A stretch of 64,000 nucleotides of DNA from positions 3,222,501 through 3,286,500 of the forward strand of contig NZ_CP087952.1 in assembly GCF_028752835.1 (NCBI RefSeq), in the 5' to 3' direction. Below, in pieces: positions 1 through 9,831 of the stretch. Positions within the stretch are counted from its first letter, which is position 1. Each line of letters begins with the position of its first letter. The position numbers were made by a program, and so were the translations under genes. The notes under the pieces are model-generated. The model saw nothing but the letters and a program-made list of their open reading frames with translations, had not been told where the DNA came from and ran no database searches. The stretch is from Desulfosarcina sp. BuS5 (GTDB taxonomy: Bacteria > Desulfobacterota > Desulfobacteria > Desulfobacterales > BuS5).

Positions 1-145
1 CCTTTGAACCTATGCTCCAGTATCCTTCCGGCCCACGGAAAGTAGGGATGCCGCTTTCGGCGGAAATGCCCGCGCCGGTTAAAACTGTTATACGTTTTTT
101 GTTTTGAGCAAATTCTGTAAGTATTTTTTTCAGTCTGGAATTCAT
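1..145 (-). CDS. NAD-dependent protein deacylase, SIR2 family (N-terminal fragment)
   Basis: The complement encodes the first 48 residues of a sirtuin; the rest lies outside the window. The NAD-binding signature [19 protein letters not shown] is visible from about residue 20, which is diagnostic for the SIR2/CobB fold that removes acyl groups from lysines using NAD. The ATG at 145-143 follows a GGAG ribosome-binding site seven bases upstream. It is divergent from the penicillin-binding protein gene. The family call is firm; CobB-type substrate specificity cannot be judged from this fragment. Confidence 0.9.
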   Translation of the reverse strand, partial: MNSRLKKILTEFAQNKKRITVLTGAGISAESGIPTFRGPEGYWSIGSK

Positions 146-480
146 TGGAGTCTCCTTGGGAAAGTTACACGATTTTTTCACTTTTAATCGGTAGCAGTAG
201 TCTTATAAAATTTCAAATCATTAATTCCACATTATCTCACCATTATCTTTGATGTTTTTTATGAGAAAATAGGGTTAGACAAGTTTCTTGCGTTAATATT
301 TAATCTTTGTTAGCCTTCCAACGTTTGAAATTTATTTTGTTTATTACCCCAATACCATGGCTGACATGACAAAAAAGGAAAGAGAGATTTATATTTTTAT
401 AAAACCGGATTGGGTCTTCATAAAATTCGATCCAGCTACAATACATAAAGCATTTTTTTATATAAAAGGTATTTGAATGT
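146..480. other. Divergent intergenic region, no gene seen
   Basis: AT-rich spacer between the divergent sirtuin and penicillin-binding protein genes. It must hold promoters for both, but I see no confident -35/-10 pair. The minus-strand reading frame that spans it overlaps the PBP start and has no homology I recognise. Confidence 0.5.
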
Positions 481-2886
481 ATGGCAACAAATAAAAGCGT
501 CTCCAGGATATTGAAAAAAAGGGCGAAAAAAGAGAAAAAAGGTATCTTGTCAAAAATTTTTCTGTGGTTTTTTTTATTTGTAATATTAATAATATGTTCG
601 ACAGGCATGGCCGTCACAGGAATATATTTATACCTTAGTGAAAATTTGCCGAAAATTTCGCGGCTTTCGGATTATCAACCTCCGGTGATTACAACAGTCT
701 ATTCTGATGACAATAGAAAAATAGCTGAATTCTATCATGAACGAAGGATAATTATTCCTTTTTCCGAAATACCCCCTATGTTGACAGAGGCTTTTCTTGC
801 GGCTGAAGATGCCAGGTTTTATGTACATAAAGGGATAGATTTTCTTAGTATTGTAAGAGCTTTTTTTAAAAATATAGAAGCCGGAACTATAGTGCAGGGA
901 GGCAGTACCATAACCCAGCAGGTGGCAAAATCATTTCTTTTGACGCCTGAAAGGAGTTATACAAGAAAAGCAAAAGAGGCCTTGCTGGCTTACAAAATCA
1001 ACAAGGCCTTCACCAAAGAAAACATACTGTTTCTATATCTTAATCAGATCTATCTGGGGCATGGGGCGTATGGAGTGGAAGCAGCTTCTGAAAATTATTT
1101 CGGCAAATCCGTAAAAGAATTAAATCTCGCGGAATCTGCACTGCTGGCCGGCCTGCCCCAGGCTCCAAGCAGATATTCACCTTTTAAATTTCCTAAAAGG
1201 GCAAAGCAACGTCAGATATATGTTTTGAACCGTATGGTTGCCGAGGGATATATAACCAATATTCAAGCTACAGAGGCAATTAATACCAGGCTCGATATTA
1301 AACCGCGGCGCAATTGGTATATTGAGGAGGTGCCTTATTATACCGAATATATCAGGTGTTATATTGACAACAAATACGGAGAGAATGCCCTTTATAATGG
1401 CGGATTGCAGATATACACTGCTGTTGACATAGAGATGCAGAAGATTGCCAGGGAAGCGATAAATAATGGACTGATGGCTTTGGATAAACGCCAGGGTTAT
1501 AGGGGACCTCTAAAAAATTTAGCTCCTGGAGAGATAGAGTCATTTTCGAAAGAGGTCACCGATAGTCTGGGCGCCCGGCCTCTGCTGCAGGGCGACATCT
1601 TAAAGGGAATGGTAATAGAAGTCGATGATAAAAAAAAAATGGCTACTGTTCGTATAGGCAGTAAGCTAGGCGCGATTAGTATCGAAGATATGAAATGGGC
1701 CAGAAAACCTGATCCCGAAACCCCTTATTTTAAAGCAAGAATATATCATCCCGGGGAAGCTCTCAAAACAGGTGACGTGATACTGGTCAAGGTTGCAGGG
1801 AAGATTGATGGTTCCGATCTATATAAACTTTCACTTGAGCAGACCCCTGCTGCCCAGTCCGCATTGCTGTCTATTGAAGCGGAAACCGGACTGGTAAAGG
1901 TAATGGTGGGGGGAAAAGATTTTAAAACGAGCCAGTTCAACAGAGCTGTTCAGTCGAGACGGCAGCCGGGTTCGGCCTTTAAACCTGTTATCTATGCAGC
2001 GGCAATAGACAAAGGATTTACTCCCGCTTCAGTTATAATAGATTCTCCTATTGTATTAAGGGATGTTGAACATGACTTTACATGGAAGCCTAGAAATTAT
2101 AAAAATAAATTTTATGGCCCTACCCTGTTGCGCAAAGCTTTCGCACACTCGCGTAATGTTGTGACAATAAAAATTTTACAGAGTATCGGCATTGACTATG
2201 CAATAGAATATGCAAATAAACTCGGAGTAACATCAAAGCTAAGCCGGGACCTGTCCATAGCCCTTGGTTCTTCAGGCCTTTCACTTCTTGAAGTAGTTAC
2301 TTTATATTCCGTTTTTAACAACCAGGGTTATCTGGTTAAGCCTGTTTTTATTACTAAAATTTTGGACAGGAACGGTGAAGTTCTTGAGGAGAATTTGCCT
2401 GACAGAAAGAGGGTAATCGATAAAAGTACGGCGTATATAATGACCAGTCTCCTGGAAAGTGCTGTACAACACGGTACCGGACACAGGGTTCGAGCCCTGA
2501 AAAGACCTGTTGCAGGCAAAACCGGGACTACAAATAATCTTTTTGATGCCTGGTTTGTGGGGTATACACCAAGATATACAACAGGTGTCTGGGTAGGCTT
2601 TGATGATGGCGGATCCCTTGGGGAATCGGAAACAGGTTCAAGGGCGGCCAGTCCCATTTGGCTTGCTTTTATGAAAAAGGTGCTTGCAGATAAACCTGTC
2701 AGAATATTTCAGGTTCCGGAGGGTGTTGTATTCTCCAAGATAGATGCCGAAACCGGGCTTCTCCCGATTCCTGAATCTAACAAGGTTATTTTTGAATGCT
2801 TTAAAGAGGGAACGGTTCCCACGGAATATACAAAAAAGCCGGATTCAATCACAGAAGAAGAGGATTTTTTTAAATCTGCAATGTAG
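481..2886 (+). CDS. mrcA: Penicillin-binding protein 1A (bifunctional glycosyltransferase/transpeptidase)
   Basis: Class A PBP that polymerises and cross-links peptidoglycan on the periplasmic face of the inner membrane. A Lys/Arg-rich cytoplasmic tail (about residues 8-25) precedes one membrane segment (about 27-52). The GT51 domain carries the catalytic Glu in EDARFY (E109) and the QGGSTITQQ motif. The transpeptidase domain has the nucleophile motif SAFK (S498, K501), SRN (557-559) and KTG (680-682). At 801 residues it has the usual length. The ATG at 481 has a modest AAAGG ten bases upstream. The stop is followed after ten bases by the TRAP binding protein gene. Family call firm; the exact paralogue symbol is by similarity. 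Confidence 0.93.
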   Translation: MATNKSVSRILKKRAKKEKKGILSKIFLWFFLFVILIICSTGMAVTGIYLYLSENLPKISRLSDYQPPVITTVYSDDNRKIAEFYHERRIIIPFSEIPPMLTEAFLAAEDARFYVHKGIDFLSIVRAFFKNIEAGTIVQGGSTITQQVAKSFLLTPERSYTRKAKEALLAYKINKAFTKENILFLYLNQIYLGHGAYGVEAASENYFGKSVKELNLAESALLAGLPQAPSRYSPFKFPKRAKQRQIYVLNRMVAEGYITNIQATEAINTRLDIKPRRNWYIEEVPYYTEYIRCYIDNKYGENALYNGGLQIYTAVDIEMQKIAREAINNGLMALDKRQGYRGPLKNLAPGEIESFSKEVTDSLGARPLLQGDILKGMVIEVDDKKKMATVRIGSKLGAISIEDMKWARKPDPETPYFKARIYHPGEALKTGDVILVKVAGKIDGSDLYKLSLEQTPAAQSALLSIEAETGLVKVMVGGKDFKTSQFNRAVQSRRQPGSAFKPVIYAAAIDKGFTPASVIIDSPIVLRDVEHDFTWKPRNYKNKFYGPTLLRKAFAHSRNVVTIKILQSIGIDYAIEYANKLGVTSKLSRDLSIALGSSGLSLLEVVTLYSVFNNQGYLVKPVFITKILDRNGEVLEENLPDRKRVIDKSTAYIMTSLLESAVQHGTGHRVRALKRPVAGKTGTTNNLFDAWFVGYTPRYTTGVWVGFDDGGSLGESETGSRAASPIWLAFMKKVLADKPVRIFQVPEGVVFSKIDAETGLLPIPESNKVIFECFKEGTVPTEYTKKPDSITEEEDFFKSAM

Positions 2887-2896
2887 GAGATACCCC

Positions 2897-3859
2897 ATGA
2901 AACCGAAACAAATACCGATTATTCTTATTTGCTGCACCGCCGTGATGATTTTTATGATCCTGACCGGATCTGCTTATGCGATGATGTATCGATTTTCTGG
3001 TGGACCTTCAGGCGGCACTTTTCAGTATTATGCAAGTGCTGTTTCCACCCTTTCCAAGCAGAACAGGATAAACGTGCTGGCCAGTTCTTCCGGCGGTTCG
3101 ATTGAGAACATCAGGCTTGCAAATTCAGGGAAAGCAAGTTTTGCGGTGGCATACTCAGGCCATCTGTTTCAGGCCGAAAACGGTTTGTTACCTAAGGATA
3201 CACGTACATATAAGAATGTGCTGGCTGTATGTTATTTATACGGTGCGCCGGCCCAGTTAGTTGTAAGGGCTGACTCGGGAATTACAGAAACTCTGCAGCT
3301 TGCCGGCAAAAGAGTCGGCACGGGTAATGCCGGGTCAGGTGCCGCAGCCAACTGCGAACTTTTTTTTTCGGAACTGGGTCTCTGGGACAAGATAAAGAGG
3401 AATTTTCTCGGCTACCGGCAGGCGGCCGATGCCTTTAAAAATAAACAACTTGATGCCTTCTGGATTTTTTCCGGTTTCCCCAATTCGGCGGTTATAGAAA
3501 CCGCGCTCCAGAACAAAATCAAGTTGATAAATTTATATCCTGAAGCTGAAAAAACTAGATTTCTGCAAAAATATCCCTATTTTACCAAAGTAGTTATTCC
3601 GGCCGACACTTATAAAGGAGTATCAACCGATACAATAACCTTTCAGGATGCAACCTTGTGGGTGGCAAACAAAAAAGTTCCGGCAGACTTGGTATACAGG
3701 CTTTTAAAGATTATCTACAGTCAAAAGGGCCTTGAATATATGGTAAGTGTTCACAAGTCGGCCAGGGCCATGAGTATACAAGACGGGATTCATGGTATTA
3801 TAACCCCCTTACACCCCGGAGCCGCAAAATTCTGGCAGGATAACGGAATTTTGAAATAA
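2897..3859 (+). CDS. TRAP transporter TAXI-family solute-binding protein
   Basis: Periplasmic binding component of a TAXI-type tripartite ATP-independent transporter, 320 residues. The ATG at 2897 (MKPKQIPIIL...) gives a clean signal peptide with a hydrophobic core and an SAYA-type cleavage site. A longer reading frame from 2744 overlaps the PBP gene and has no signal peptide, so I reject it. The mature N-terminus MYRFSGGPSGGTFQYYA and the motif ASSSGGSIENI are typical of TAXI proteins. The gene lies one base before the fused permease, giving a complete two-gene transporter. The substrate is unknown; some TAXI systems take up glutamate or other carboxylates. Confidence 0.88.
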   Translation: MKPKQIPIILICCTAVMIFMILTGSAYAMMYRFSGGPSGGTFQYYASAVSTLSKQNRINVLASSSGGSIENIRLANSGKASFAVAYSGHLFQAENGLLPKDTRTYKNVLAVCYLYGAPAQLVVRADSGITETLQLAGKRVGTGNAGSGAAANCELFFSELGLWDKIKRNFLGYRQAADAFKNKQLDAFWIFSGFPNSAVIETALQNKIKLINLYPEAEKTRFLQKYPYFTKVVIPADTYKGVSTDTITFQDATLWVANKKVPADLVYRLLKIIYSQKGLEYMVSVHKSARAMSIQDGIHGIITPLHPGAAKFWQDNGILK

Positions 3860-3860
3860 A

Positions 3861-5576
3861 ATGTATGCCCCCCTGAACAGATTCGAAAAAATTATTTTTG
3901 ATCTTTTATCGGTCGGTCTGGTCCTTTTTTACTCCTTTTCAGCCTTGCTAAGGCCCGCGGCGACCCAGTACCACCGGGGTATATATGTTATCATAACCTA
4001 TGTTTTATGCTTCCTGCTATACAAATCAAAAAACAGTCTGTTCAGGAAAGTAGATTATCTTTTAATATTATTATCTATTATAACATGCGGTTACTGGATA
4101 GCTAATTTTGAGGCCATTAATTACCGCGCTGGCGCTGAAACGTTTATCGACAGCATAATTGCCGTTATTGGCGTTATTCTTGGAATCGAAGTCGCTCGCA
4201 GAGTAATAGGCGGGGTCTTTGTAATTATAGGCTTCCTTTTAATTATTTACGGCGTGTACGGCCCTTATGCGCCCGAGCTTTTTGCTCATCCGGGCGACAG
4301 TTTTACCGGTTTATGCATCACCATTTTTTATAAAAATGACGGAGTCTTTGGCATAATGGCCAATGTTCTGGCCACATACGTGCTCCTGTTTGTATTATTC
4401 GGTGCTTTTCTTGAAAAATCAGGCGCCCAGAAGTTTTTTATCGATTTTCCCCTTGCCGCAGTGGGTCACAGGACCGGCGGACCCGCCAAGGTGGCTGTTA
4501 TTGCCAGCGCCTTATTCGGTTCCATATCCGGCAGCGCCATCGCAAACACGGTGTCAACAGGAGCATTTACAATCCCTTTGATGAAAAAAGCAGGATTCAG
4601 ACCGCATATTGCCGGGGCGATTGAACCGGCGGCCTCCATCGGCGGCATGTTCATGCCGCCGATTATGGGAGCCGGCGGCTTTATTATGGCGGAACTCACC
4701 GGCCTGCCATATTCCCGCATCATGCTTGTGGCTGTTTTCCCGGCATTTATCTATTTTTTCAGTGTTTTTGTAATGGTCCATTATGAGGCCAAAGCCTATA
4801 ATATAATCGGCGATAAATTTCATACCAGTGCCAAACGGATATTGCAAAAAGAATGGTATTATACGCTTCCCCTGATCTTGATTACCTTGATAATGCTGGC
4901 GGGCTATTCAGCCGGATTTGCCGCAGTTATCGGAATCATATCATGCCTGTCTGTAAGCTGGGTTAAAAAGGATACTGCAATAGGGCTGAAAGATTTTATT
5001 GAAGCGTCCCGGGCCGGCGCTGAGAACAGCCTTAAAATCGGTGCAACCGTCGGAGTGATCGGTATTATAATCGCTGTGCTCACATTCAGCGGACTGGTTT
5101 TAACCTTTGCAGATATAGTTATACAGCTTGCCGCCGGAAAACTTTTTTTGACAATCCTGCTGATAGCGGCGGCTTCCCTGGTGCTTGGGATGGGCGTTCC
5201 CGTAACTGCCGCTTACCTTATCACTGCCGTTGTTGCAGTGCCGGCTCTGACCCATCTTGGAGTCAACGAACTTGCATCGCATATGATCGTCTACTGGCTC
5301 TCCCAGGATTCCAATATTACCCCGCCGGTATGCATTGCGGCCTTTGCCGGTGCAACCATTGCCCAAGCCAATATGTGGAAAACCGCCTTTGCTTCTTTTA
5401 AATTCGCAAAATTCCTTTATCTGGCGCCTTTTTTATTCGGCTATGTACCCGGTTTTTCCCTCCAGGGAGACCTGTTTGATATAGTAAAGGCTTTTATTAT
5501 TATTGCCGCCGGCACTTATGTTTATGCATATTTTCTCAGCGGTTTCTGGTGGCATAAAATTAAACAAAAGGCATAA
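3861..5576 (+). CDS. TRAP transporter fused small/large permease (DctQM type, TAXI class)
   Basis: Polytopic inner-membrane protein of 571 residues, hydrophobic almost throughout, with many predicted membrane helices. The N-terminal part (about 1-130) corresponds to the small DctQ-like subunit and the rest to the DctM channel, the fused arrangement usual for TAXI systems. Conserved DctM-like stretches include GSISGSAIANTVSTGAFTIP and GGMFMPPIMGAGGF. It starts one base after the binding protein stop, so the two are surely co-transcribed. It drives sodium- or proton-coupled uptake of the ligand captured by the upstream protein. Confidence 0.9.
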   Translation: MYAPLNRFEKIIFDLLSVGLVLFYSFSALLRPAATQYHRGIYVIITYVLCFLLYKSKNSLFRKVDYLLILLSIITCGYWIANFEAINYRAGAETFIDSIIAVIGVILGIEVARRVIGGVFVIIGFLLIIYGVYGPYAPELFAHPGDSFTGLCITIFYKNDGVFGIMANVLATYVLLFVLFGAFLEKSGAQKFFIDFPLAAVGHRTGGPAKVAVIASALFGSISGSAIANTVSTGAFTIPLMKKAGFRPHIAGAIEPAASIGGMFMPPIMGAGGFIMAELTGLPYSRIMLVAVFPAFIYFFSVFVMVHYEAKAYNIIGDKFHTSAKRILQKEWYYTLPLILITLIMLAGYSAGFAAVIGIISCLSVSWVKKDTAIGLKDFIEASRAGAENSLKIGATVGVIGIIIAVLTFSGLVLTFADIVIQLAAGKLFLTILLIAAASLVLGMGVPVTAAYLITAVVAVPALTHLGVNELASHMIVYWLSQDSNITPPVCIAAFAGATIAQANMWKTAFASFKFAKFLYLAPFLFGYVPGFSLQGDLFDIVKAFIIIAAGTYVYAYFLSGFWWHKIKQKA

Positions 5577-5597
5577 ACCCTTTCAGGAGGAGACTGT

Positions 5598-6014
5598 ATG
5601 AAAACATACCGTAAAGAACTCTGGTTTAACGTTGCGGCAAGACGTGCTTTTATCAATATTACACCACAAATCGAAGATTGTATTCTTGAAAGTGGCATTA
5701 AAGAAGGCCTGATCCTGGTTAATGCAATGCATATCACAGCATCGGTTTTTATTAATGACGATGAATCAGGACTTCACCATGACTACGATATCTGGCTGGA
5801 AAAACTCGCTCCCCATGAGCCTGTATCCCAATACCGGCACAATGTGGGTGAGGATAATGCAGATGCGCACATGAAAAGACAGATCATGGGGCGCGAGGTA
5901 GTTGTAGCCCTTACAGAAGGGAGACTCGATTTCGGCACCTGGGAGCGGATATTTTATGGTGAGTTTGACGGGCGAAGGCGCAAGCGGGTTTTGGTAAAAA
6001 TTATTGGGGAATAA
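5598..6014 (+). CDS. YjbQ family protein (secondary thiamine-phosphate synthase type)
   Basis: A 138-residue protein of the YjbQ/UPF0047 family. Members form trimers with a conserved metal-binding pocket and have weak thiamine-phosphate synthase activity; the true role is unsettled. Recognisable parts are [14 protein letters not shown], the conserved [15 protein letters not shown] and the C-terminal [19 protein letters not shown] good GGAGGAG ribosome-binding site precedes the ATG. It lies 21 bases after the TRAP permease and may share its transcript, although no functional link is evident. Confidence 0.9.
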   Translation: MKTYRKELWFNVAARRAFINITPQIEDCILESGIKEGLILVNAMHITASVFINDDESGLHHDYDIWLEKLAPHEPVSQYRHNVGEDNADAHMKRQIMGREVVVALTEGRLDFGTWERIFYGEFDGRRRKRVLVKIIGE

Positions 6015-6552
6015 GTTTACAGCCTTGTAGGGTGGGCTTTGCCCATCAAAACATAACACGCCAAACAAAAAACCATCGCCAATCAATATGCCAATAATAT
6101 ATAAAATCAGTAACCGTTCACGGGTTCAAAGGTTCAGTGTTCAAAGTTTCATTTCCCTGCAGGCAGGCACAAGGCCTGCCCCTACTATTGTTTTCACCGT
6201 GCATTTGATTTTCTTAGGGGCAATCCCTTGTGGTTGCCCTATACGGTATTTGAAACCGAATTGGCAATTGCTTGGAATGATAGACCACTATGCAGTAGAT
6301 GTTTTTTAATCAATCTTTTTGCTTGTTTCTGTCCAATAAATCATTGTGTAATGGCCGAAAGACCTGAATAATAAGGCTTTTCGCATTTTTATTCAACCTA
6401 TGATTTCCGAGGTCTGATATTAGATAATTTAAAAACTCTCCAGAGTAGTCTTTTAAGTTAAATTTCGTATTTATTTACAAGAATATTTCTGAAGCCCAAC
6501 GACTGAACTCACTGGTTTTTACGGAGCGCAGCGGAGTAAAAATCCAGTTCCA
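6015..6552. other. Intergenic region rich in small palindromes
   Basis: No convincing gene. Short inverted repeats are scattered through it: GGGCTTTGCCC near 6034, GGCAGGC/GCCTGCC at 6162-6180, a TAGGGGCAA...TTGCCCTA hairpin at 6215-6241, and a hairpin at about 6508-6549 (arms ACTGGTTTTTAC and GTAAAAATCCAGT) directly abutting the 3' end of group II intron copy 1. A 73-residue frame at 6088-6309 is made of these repeats and is not a gene. Confidence 0.6.
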
Positions 6553-8815
6553 GGTAGGAGCATCGGTTACCCGACGCCCCCCCTACAGACCCGTACGTGA
6601 AGATTTCCCTCATACGGTTCCTCGGTTCAAATCCTTTTTACCGGATTATCAACCAAACAGGCGACACCCCGTTTGGCGTATAACTTTGCAGCCCTTACGG
6701 CATCAAATATTATGGACTATTCTGGGTAATGGCAGTGGGTATGTTGTGCGCAAGTCCTCGAACATTACTTCGCCCTTGTGACTTCTTCGGCTTAACCATC
6801 GACGCCATGCTTTCTCAGTATATTCAAACACAACTTCCAGCACTTTGTAGTTACTTATTACTCCAAAGTACTGGTAAAAACCTCGCAGTTTACTGCAAAG
6901 AATCTCATACTGCTCGGCCATTGGCTTATGACGGTTATCCTTGCACCATATCCATATTCTCTTCATAAAACGGCTTGAACGCTTTCTTGCCGTCTTTTTC
7001 TTTATTACCATGTACCCTTTTAATGATTTTGACCAGTAAAATGTAAACCCTAAAAAATCAAACGTCCCGTTTCCCTTTCCGCTAATGCGTTTGGAAAATC
7101 GAATCAGTTTTGTCTTTTCCGGGTGAAGTGACAGCTCGAACTGTTCGAACCGCCTGGGTAATACATCCATGACACGCAATGCGTCTTTTTCATACTCGAA
7201 CCCGAGGATGAAATCATCCGCCCAGCGTATGATGGAGCATCTCCCTTTCATCCGGGGGATCACTTCTTTCACGTACCAGTCATCTAAAACATAATGAAGA
7301 AAGATATTACTGAGCACAGGGGAAATTACTCCTCCCTGTGGAGTGCCCGTTTCAGAGTACGTCAGGTTGCCTTCCTCCATTACGCCTGCATTCAACCACT
7401 TCCCTATCAGGCGAATCATTCCGCCGTCACTTACTCTCCGACGTATCATGTCTTTAAGTAACTCGTGATTAATATTGTCAAATAGTCCTGTAATATCTGC
7501 GCTTACTATCCAGCTGATATTCTGCTTCAAGCATTGCTCACGTAAATCTTTGATTGCCATGTGTTGGCTCCGACCTTTTCTGAATGCATGGGAAAAATTG
7601 TAAAAATTCCTGTCAAATATGACATTCAATATGGCTGCTGCTGCTTTCTGGACAATTTTATCCTCAAGTACAGGTATGCCAATTGGACGCTTTTTCCCTC
7701 CTTCCTTGTCTATCCAGATACGCTTTACAGGAGACGCAACGTACTGTCCTCTCCGCAGTCGTTCATACAGATTATAGAGGTTTTGATCAAGATTTTCGGC
7801 ATACTCCTTTGCCGTAACCTTGTCCACTCCTGCAGATTTGCTTTTCCGAATTTTACGAAAGGATTGTTTCAGTAAATCAAAGTCTATCCGATGGACTACT
7901 GATGTAAATACCAGTTCAGGATTACTTTGAGCAAGCAGCTCGATTTTGATAAGGGATGACCCACCTGTTAACACCGGTGGTTGTCCCCATTCTATCGGTC
8001 TGGAATTGCAAGCGACCGTTCTTGCAATTTCTCGGCTTTTTGTTGATATGGTTTGTGACATCTGTGTATCTCCCATAATTCCTGCCAAAAAAACGTTATA
8101 CCCTGCTTCACCTTCCCTGCAGTGGGTCGCTTGGGCATCACTTCCCCACCTTTCCGATCAAGATAGTTCAATTCTTAATCATCGGTACTATGATCTGCTA
8201 AGACTTCCGAATGTTTATCTCAGGTTCGTTCGCTCTTCGCTATCCTCCCCTGATACCTTGTATCGCCCATCTTTTAATGTTTGTGTTTCTGCCAATGGCA
8301 GACTCGTTGCAAGGCGGGACATTCCTATGCAACGCCGGGATTTCGCTTGCGCTGGATTTCCTGTTACCGTTCTTTTTACCCAAGGAAACATCCGGGTCTC
8401 CCAAGTTCCCGAGCTACCCCTTTGAGTACATGCCCTGGTCTAAGACCCCGGTGGTGTCCTGAATACTTGCCTTAGCATATTCAGGACTGCTGCCTTCCGC
8501 TGTCTCCAAAGCGTCGGCTTTTTCCTGCAAGCAGGATTATCACAATGACCACAACCATACATTTTTCGGGGCTCAATACAGAGCCTGCAATCTTGCTCCG
8601 TCCAGCTCCAGACTCCCGTTACCGGGTTTACCTGTGGACTTCGCTACTGACCTGCTGGTTAGTCTTTAGTCAGGTGGGACTATCTTAACATCAATGCCAG
8701 AGCAAGCCCTGCAGAGATGAAGGAAACAAACCGTTTCCCGAGCACCCACTTGGTAACAATATCGAGTTTCAAAGACCTTGTGTCTTATCCCAACGATTCG
8801 GATTTATCTTGGCAC
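6553..8815 (-). mobile_element. Group II intron, copy 1
   Basis: A 2263-base retroelement read on the minus strand, apparently identical to 56923-59185. The 5' end is at 8815, where the minus strand reads GTGCC. The ribozyme 5' domains occupy 8089-8815, the reverse transcriptase ORF lies in domain IV, and a domain V-like hairpin (complement of 6588-6620) is followed by a domain VI-like hairpin (complement of 6554-6586). The 3' end is set at 6553 because copy 2 splices in frame there; it could be off by a few bases. The block shared with copy 2 is 6549-8817. Copy 1 sits downstream of the GH130 gene and does not obviously interrupt an ORF. The short frames within it on the plus strand are shadows. 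Confidence 0.9.
6703..8088 (-). CDS. ltrA: Group II intron reverse transcriptase/maturase, copy 1
   Basis: A 461-residue intron-encoded protein. Reverse transcriptase motifs run in order: KKRPIGIPVLEDKIVQ, SADITGLFDNINH, TGTPQGGVISPVLSNI, and the active site as RWADDF (WADD in place of the commoner YADD). The maturase domain X follows, with KLRGFYQYFGVISNY and WRRWLSRR. There is no HNH endonuclease domain, so mobility would rely on endonuclease-independent retrohoming. It helps its own intron splice and then copies it into DNA. The N-terminal start is uncertain by about ten residues (MGDTQMSQ is an alternative). Confidence 0.93.
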   Translation of the reverse strand: MAGIMGDTQMSQTISTKSREIARTVACNSRPIEWGQPPVLTGGSSLIKIELLAQSNPELVFTSVVHRIDFDLLKQSFRKIRKSKSAGVDKVTAKEYAENLDQNLYNLYERLRRGQYVASPVKRIWIDKEGGKKRPIGIPVLEDKIVQKAAAAILNVIFDRNFYNFSHAFRKGRSQHMAIKDLREQCLKQNISWIVSADITGLFDNINHELLKDMIRRRVSDGGMIRLIGKWLNAGVMEEGNLTYSETGTPQGGVISPVLSNIFLHYVLDDWYVKEVIPRMKGRCSIIRWADDFILGFEYEKDALRVMDVLPRRFEQFELSLHPEKTKLIRFSKRISGKGNGTFDFLGFTFYWSKSLKGYMVIKKKTARKRSSRFMKRIWIWCKDNRHKPMAEQYEILCSKLRGFYQYFGVISNYKVLEVVFEYTEKAWRRWLSRRSHKGEVMFEDLRTTYPLPLPRIVHNI

Positions 8816-8887
8816 GAGCAGTGATTTGTTCGGCCAAAATGTCCAATGTCAAGGGCGGCTGATCCCATCTCACGTATATTCTGCTTT

Positions 8888-9808
8888 TTATAACAAACAA
8901 CGTCTGACGATCTCTTCTATATCGGCAGTAGCCATAGCTATCGCGGTATCTGATACACCATAATACATTTTTATCCTACCGTTTTCTTCCAGTATTGCTC
9001 CACATGGGAATACAACATTTGGGACATCGCCAATCCTTTCATAGCTTTCATCAGGACCGAGTATGAAATATTTGGTATGCCCCATGACTATATGAGGTCT
9101 TTCAAGATCTAAGAGCGCGGCCCCTATTCGGTATATGTTCCCGCTCCCTGTGCGCTTAACACCGTGGTAGAATAATAACCACCCTTCCTGGGTCTTTATA
9201 GGTGGCACAGACGCCCCCAATTTACCTGAGCTCCATCCACCAGGGGCGTGACTCATAAGTATTCTGGATTTCCCCCAATAAATAAGGTCAGGTGAATAAG
9301 ATATCCATATATCTCCTCTTTGCCCCCCAAATCCTCCGGGTCTGGTAATTAAGATATATTCTTCGTTGATTTTTTCCGGAAACAATACCACATCCTTGTT
9401 ATCGACATCCGTCACAAAAGATATGCGCTTAAATTTATCAAAATCAGATGTCTTTCCTATGGCCCCCCTAACACCATAGGGACCGAATGCAGTATAGGTA
9501 ATATAATAGATACCGTCAATGGTTGTGATCCTCGGGTCCTCCACCCCAAATCTTTCATAAGGTTCAAAGACAGGATCTTGTGATGTCTCGATCCATGGTT
9601 CCTTATCTATACGAAAATCTACACTGTTTGCAGATCTGCCAAGGGTTAAATGGCTTTTTCCTTCAAGGTCTTCTATCCTTAATAATAATATGTATTCATC
9701 ACCATATTTACATGCAGCGGCATTGAAGACCGAACTGCAGGGATAAGGGATGTCTGTTCTTTTGATAATGGGGTTTTTATAATATCTTTCAAATGGTGAA
9801 CGGTTCAT
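8888..9808 (-). CDS. GH130 family beta-mannoside phosphorylase/glycosidase
   Basis: A 306-residue five-bladed beta-propeller protein of glycoside hydrolase family 130, mainly phosphorylases that cleave beta-mannosides to mannose-1-phosphate. Seen in the sequence: FNAAACKYGDEYILLLRIED, FGVEDPRITTIDG containing the family's conserved Asp in EDPR, LITRPGGFGG, LLFYHGV and YRIGAALLDL. It lies 23 bases downstream of a GT4 glycosyltransferase on the same strand, so the pair may make and recycle a mannose-containing glycan. Group II intron copy 1 begins 72 bases after its stop. The linkage and substrate cannot be read from sequence. Confidence 0.88.
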   Translation of the reverse strand: MNRSPFERYYKNPIIKRTDIPYPCSSVFNAAACKYGDEYILLLRIEDLEGKSHLTLGRSANSVDFRIDKEPWIETSQDPVFEPYERFGVEDPRITTIDGIYYITYTAFGPYGVRGAIGKTSDFDKFKRISFVTDVDNKDVVLFPEKINEEYILITRPGGFGGQRGDIWISYSPDLIYWGKSRILMSHAPGGWSSGKLGASVPPIKTQEGWLLFYHGVKRTGSGNIYRIGAALLDLERPHIVMGHTKYFILGPDESYERIGDVPNVVFPCGAILEENGRIKMYYGVSDTAIAMATADIEEIVRRCLL

Positions 9809-9831
9809 TATTAAACTCCTTAATACCTATT

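Noticed and set aside
2744..2896. Extended N-terminus for the TAXI binding protein
   Set aside because: It overlaps the PBP gene and would bury the signal peptide; the ATG at 2897 is better.
6088..6309. 73-residue frame after the YjbQ gene
   Set aside because: It is composed of dispersed palindromes (GGCAGGC/GCCTGCC and TAGGGGCAA/TTGCCCTA) and is not protein-like.
7946..8475. Plus-strand frames in the 5' part of the group II intron (also at 58316-58845)
   Set aside because: They run antisense to the ribozyme domains and occur identically in both copies only because the introns are identical.
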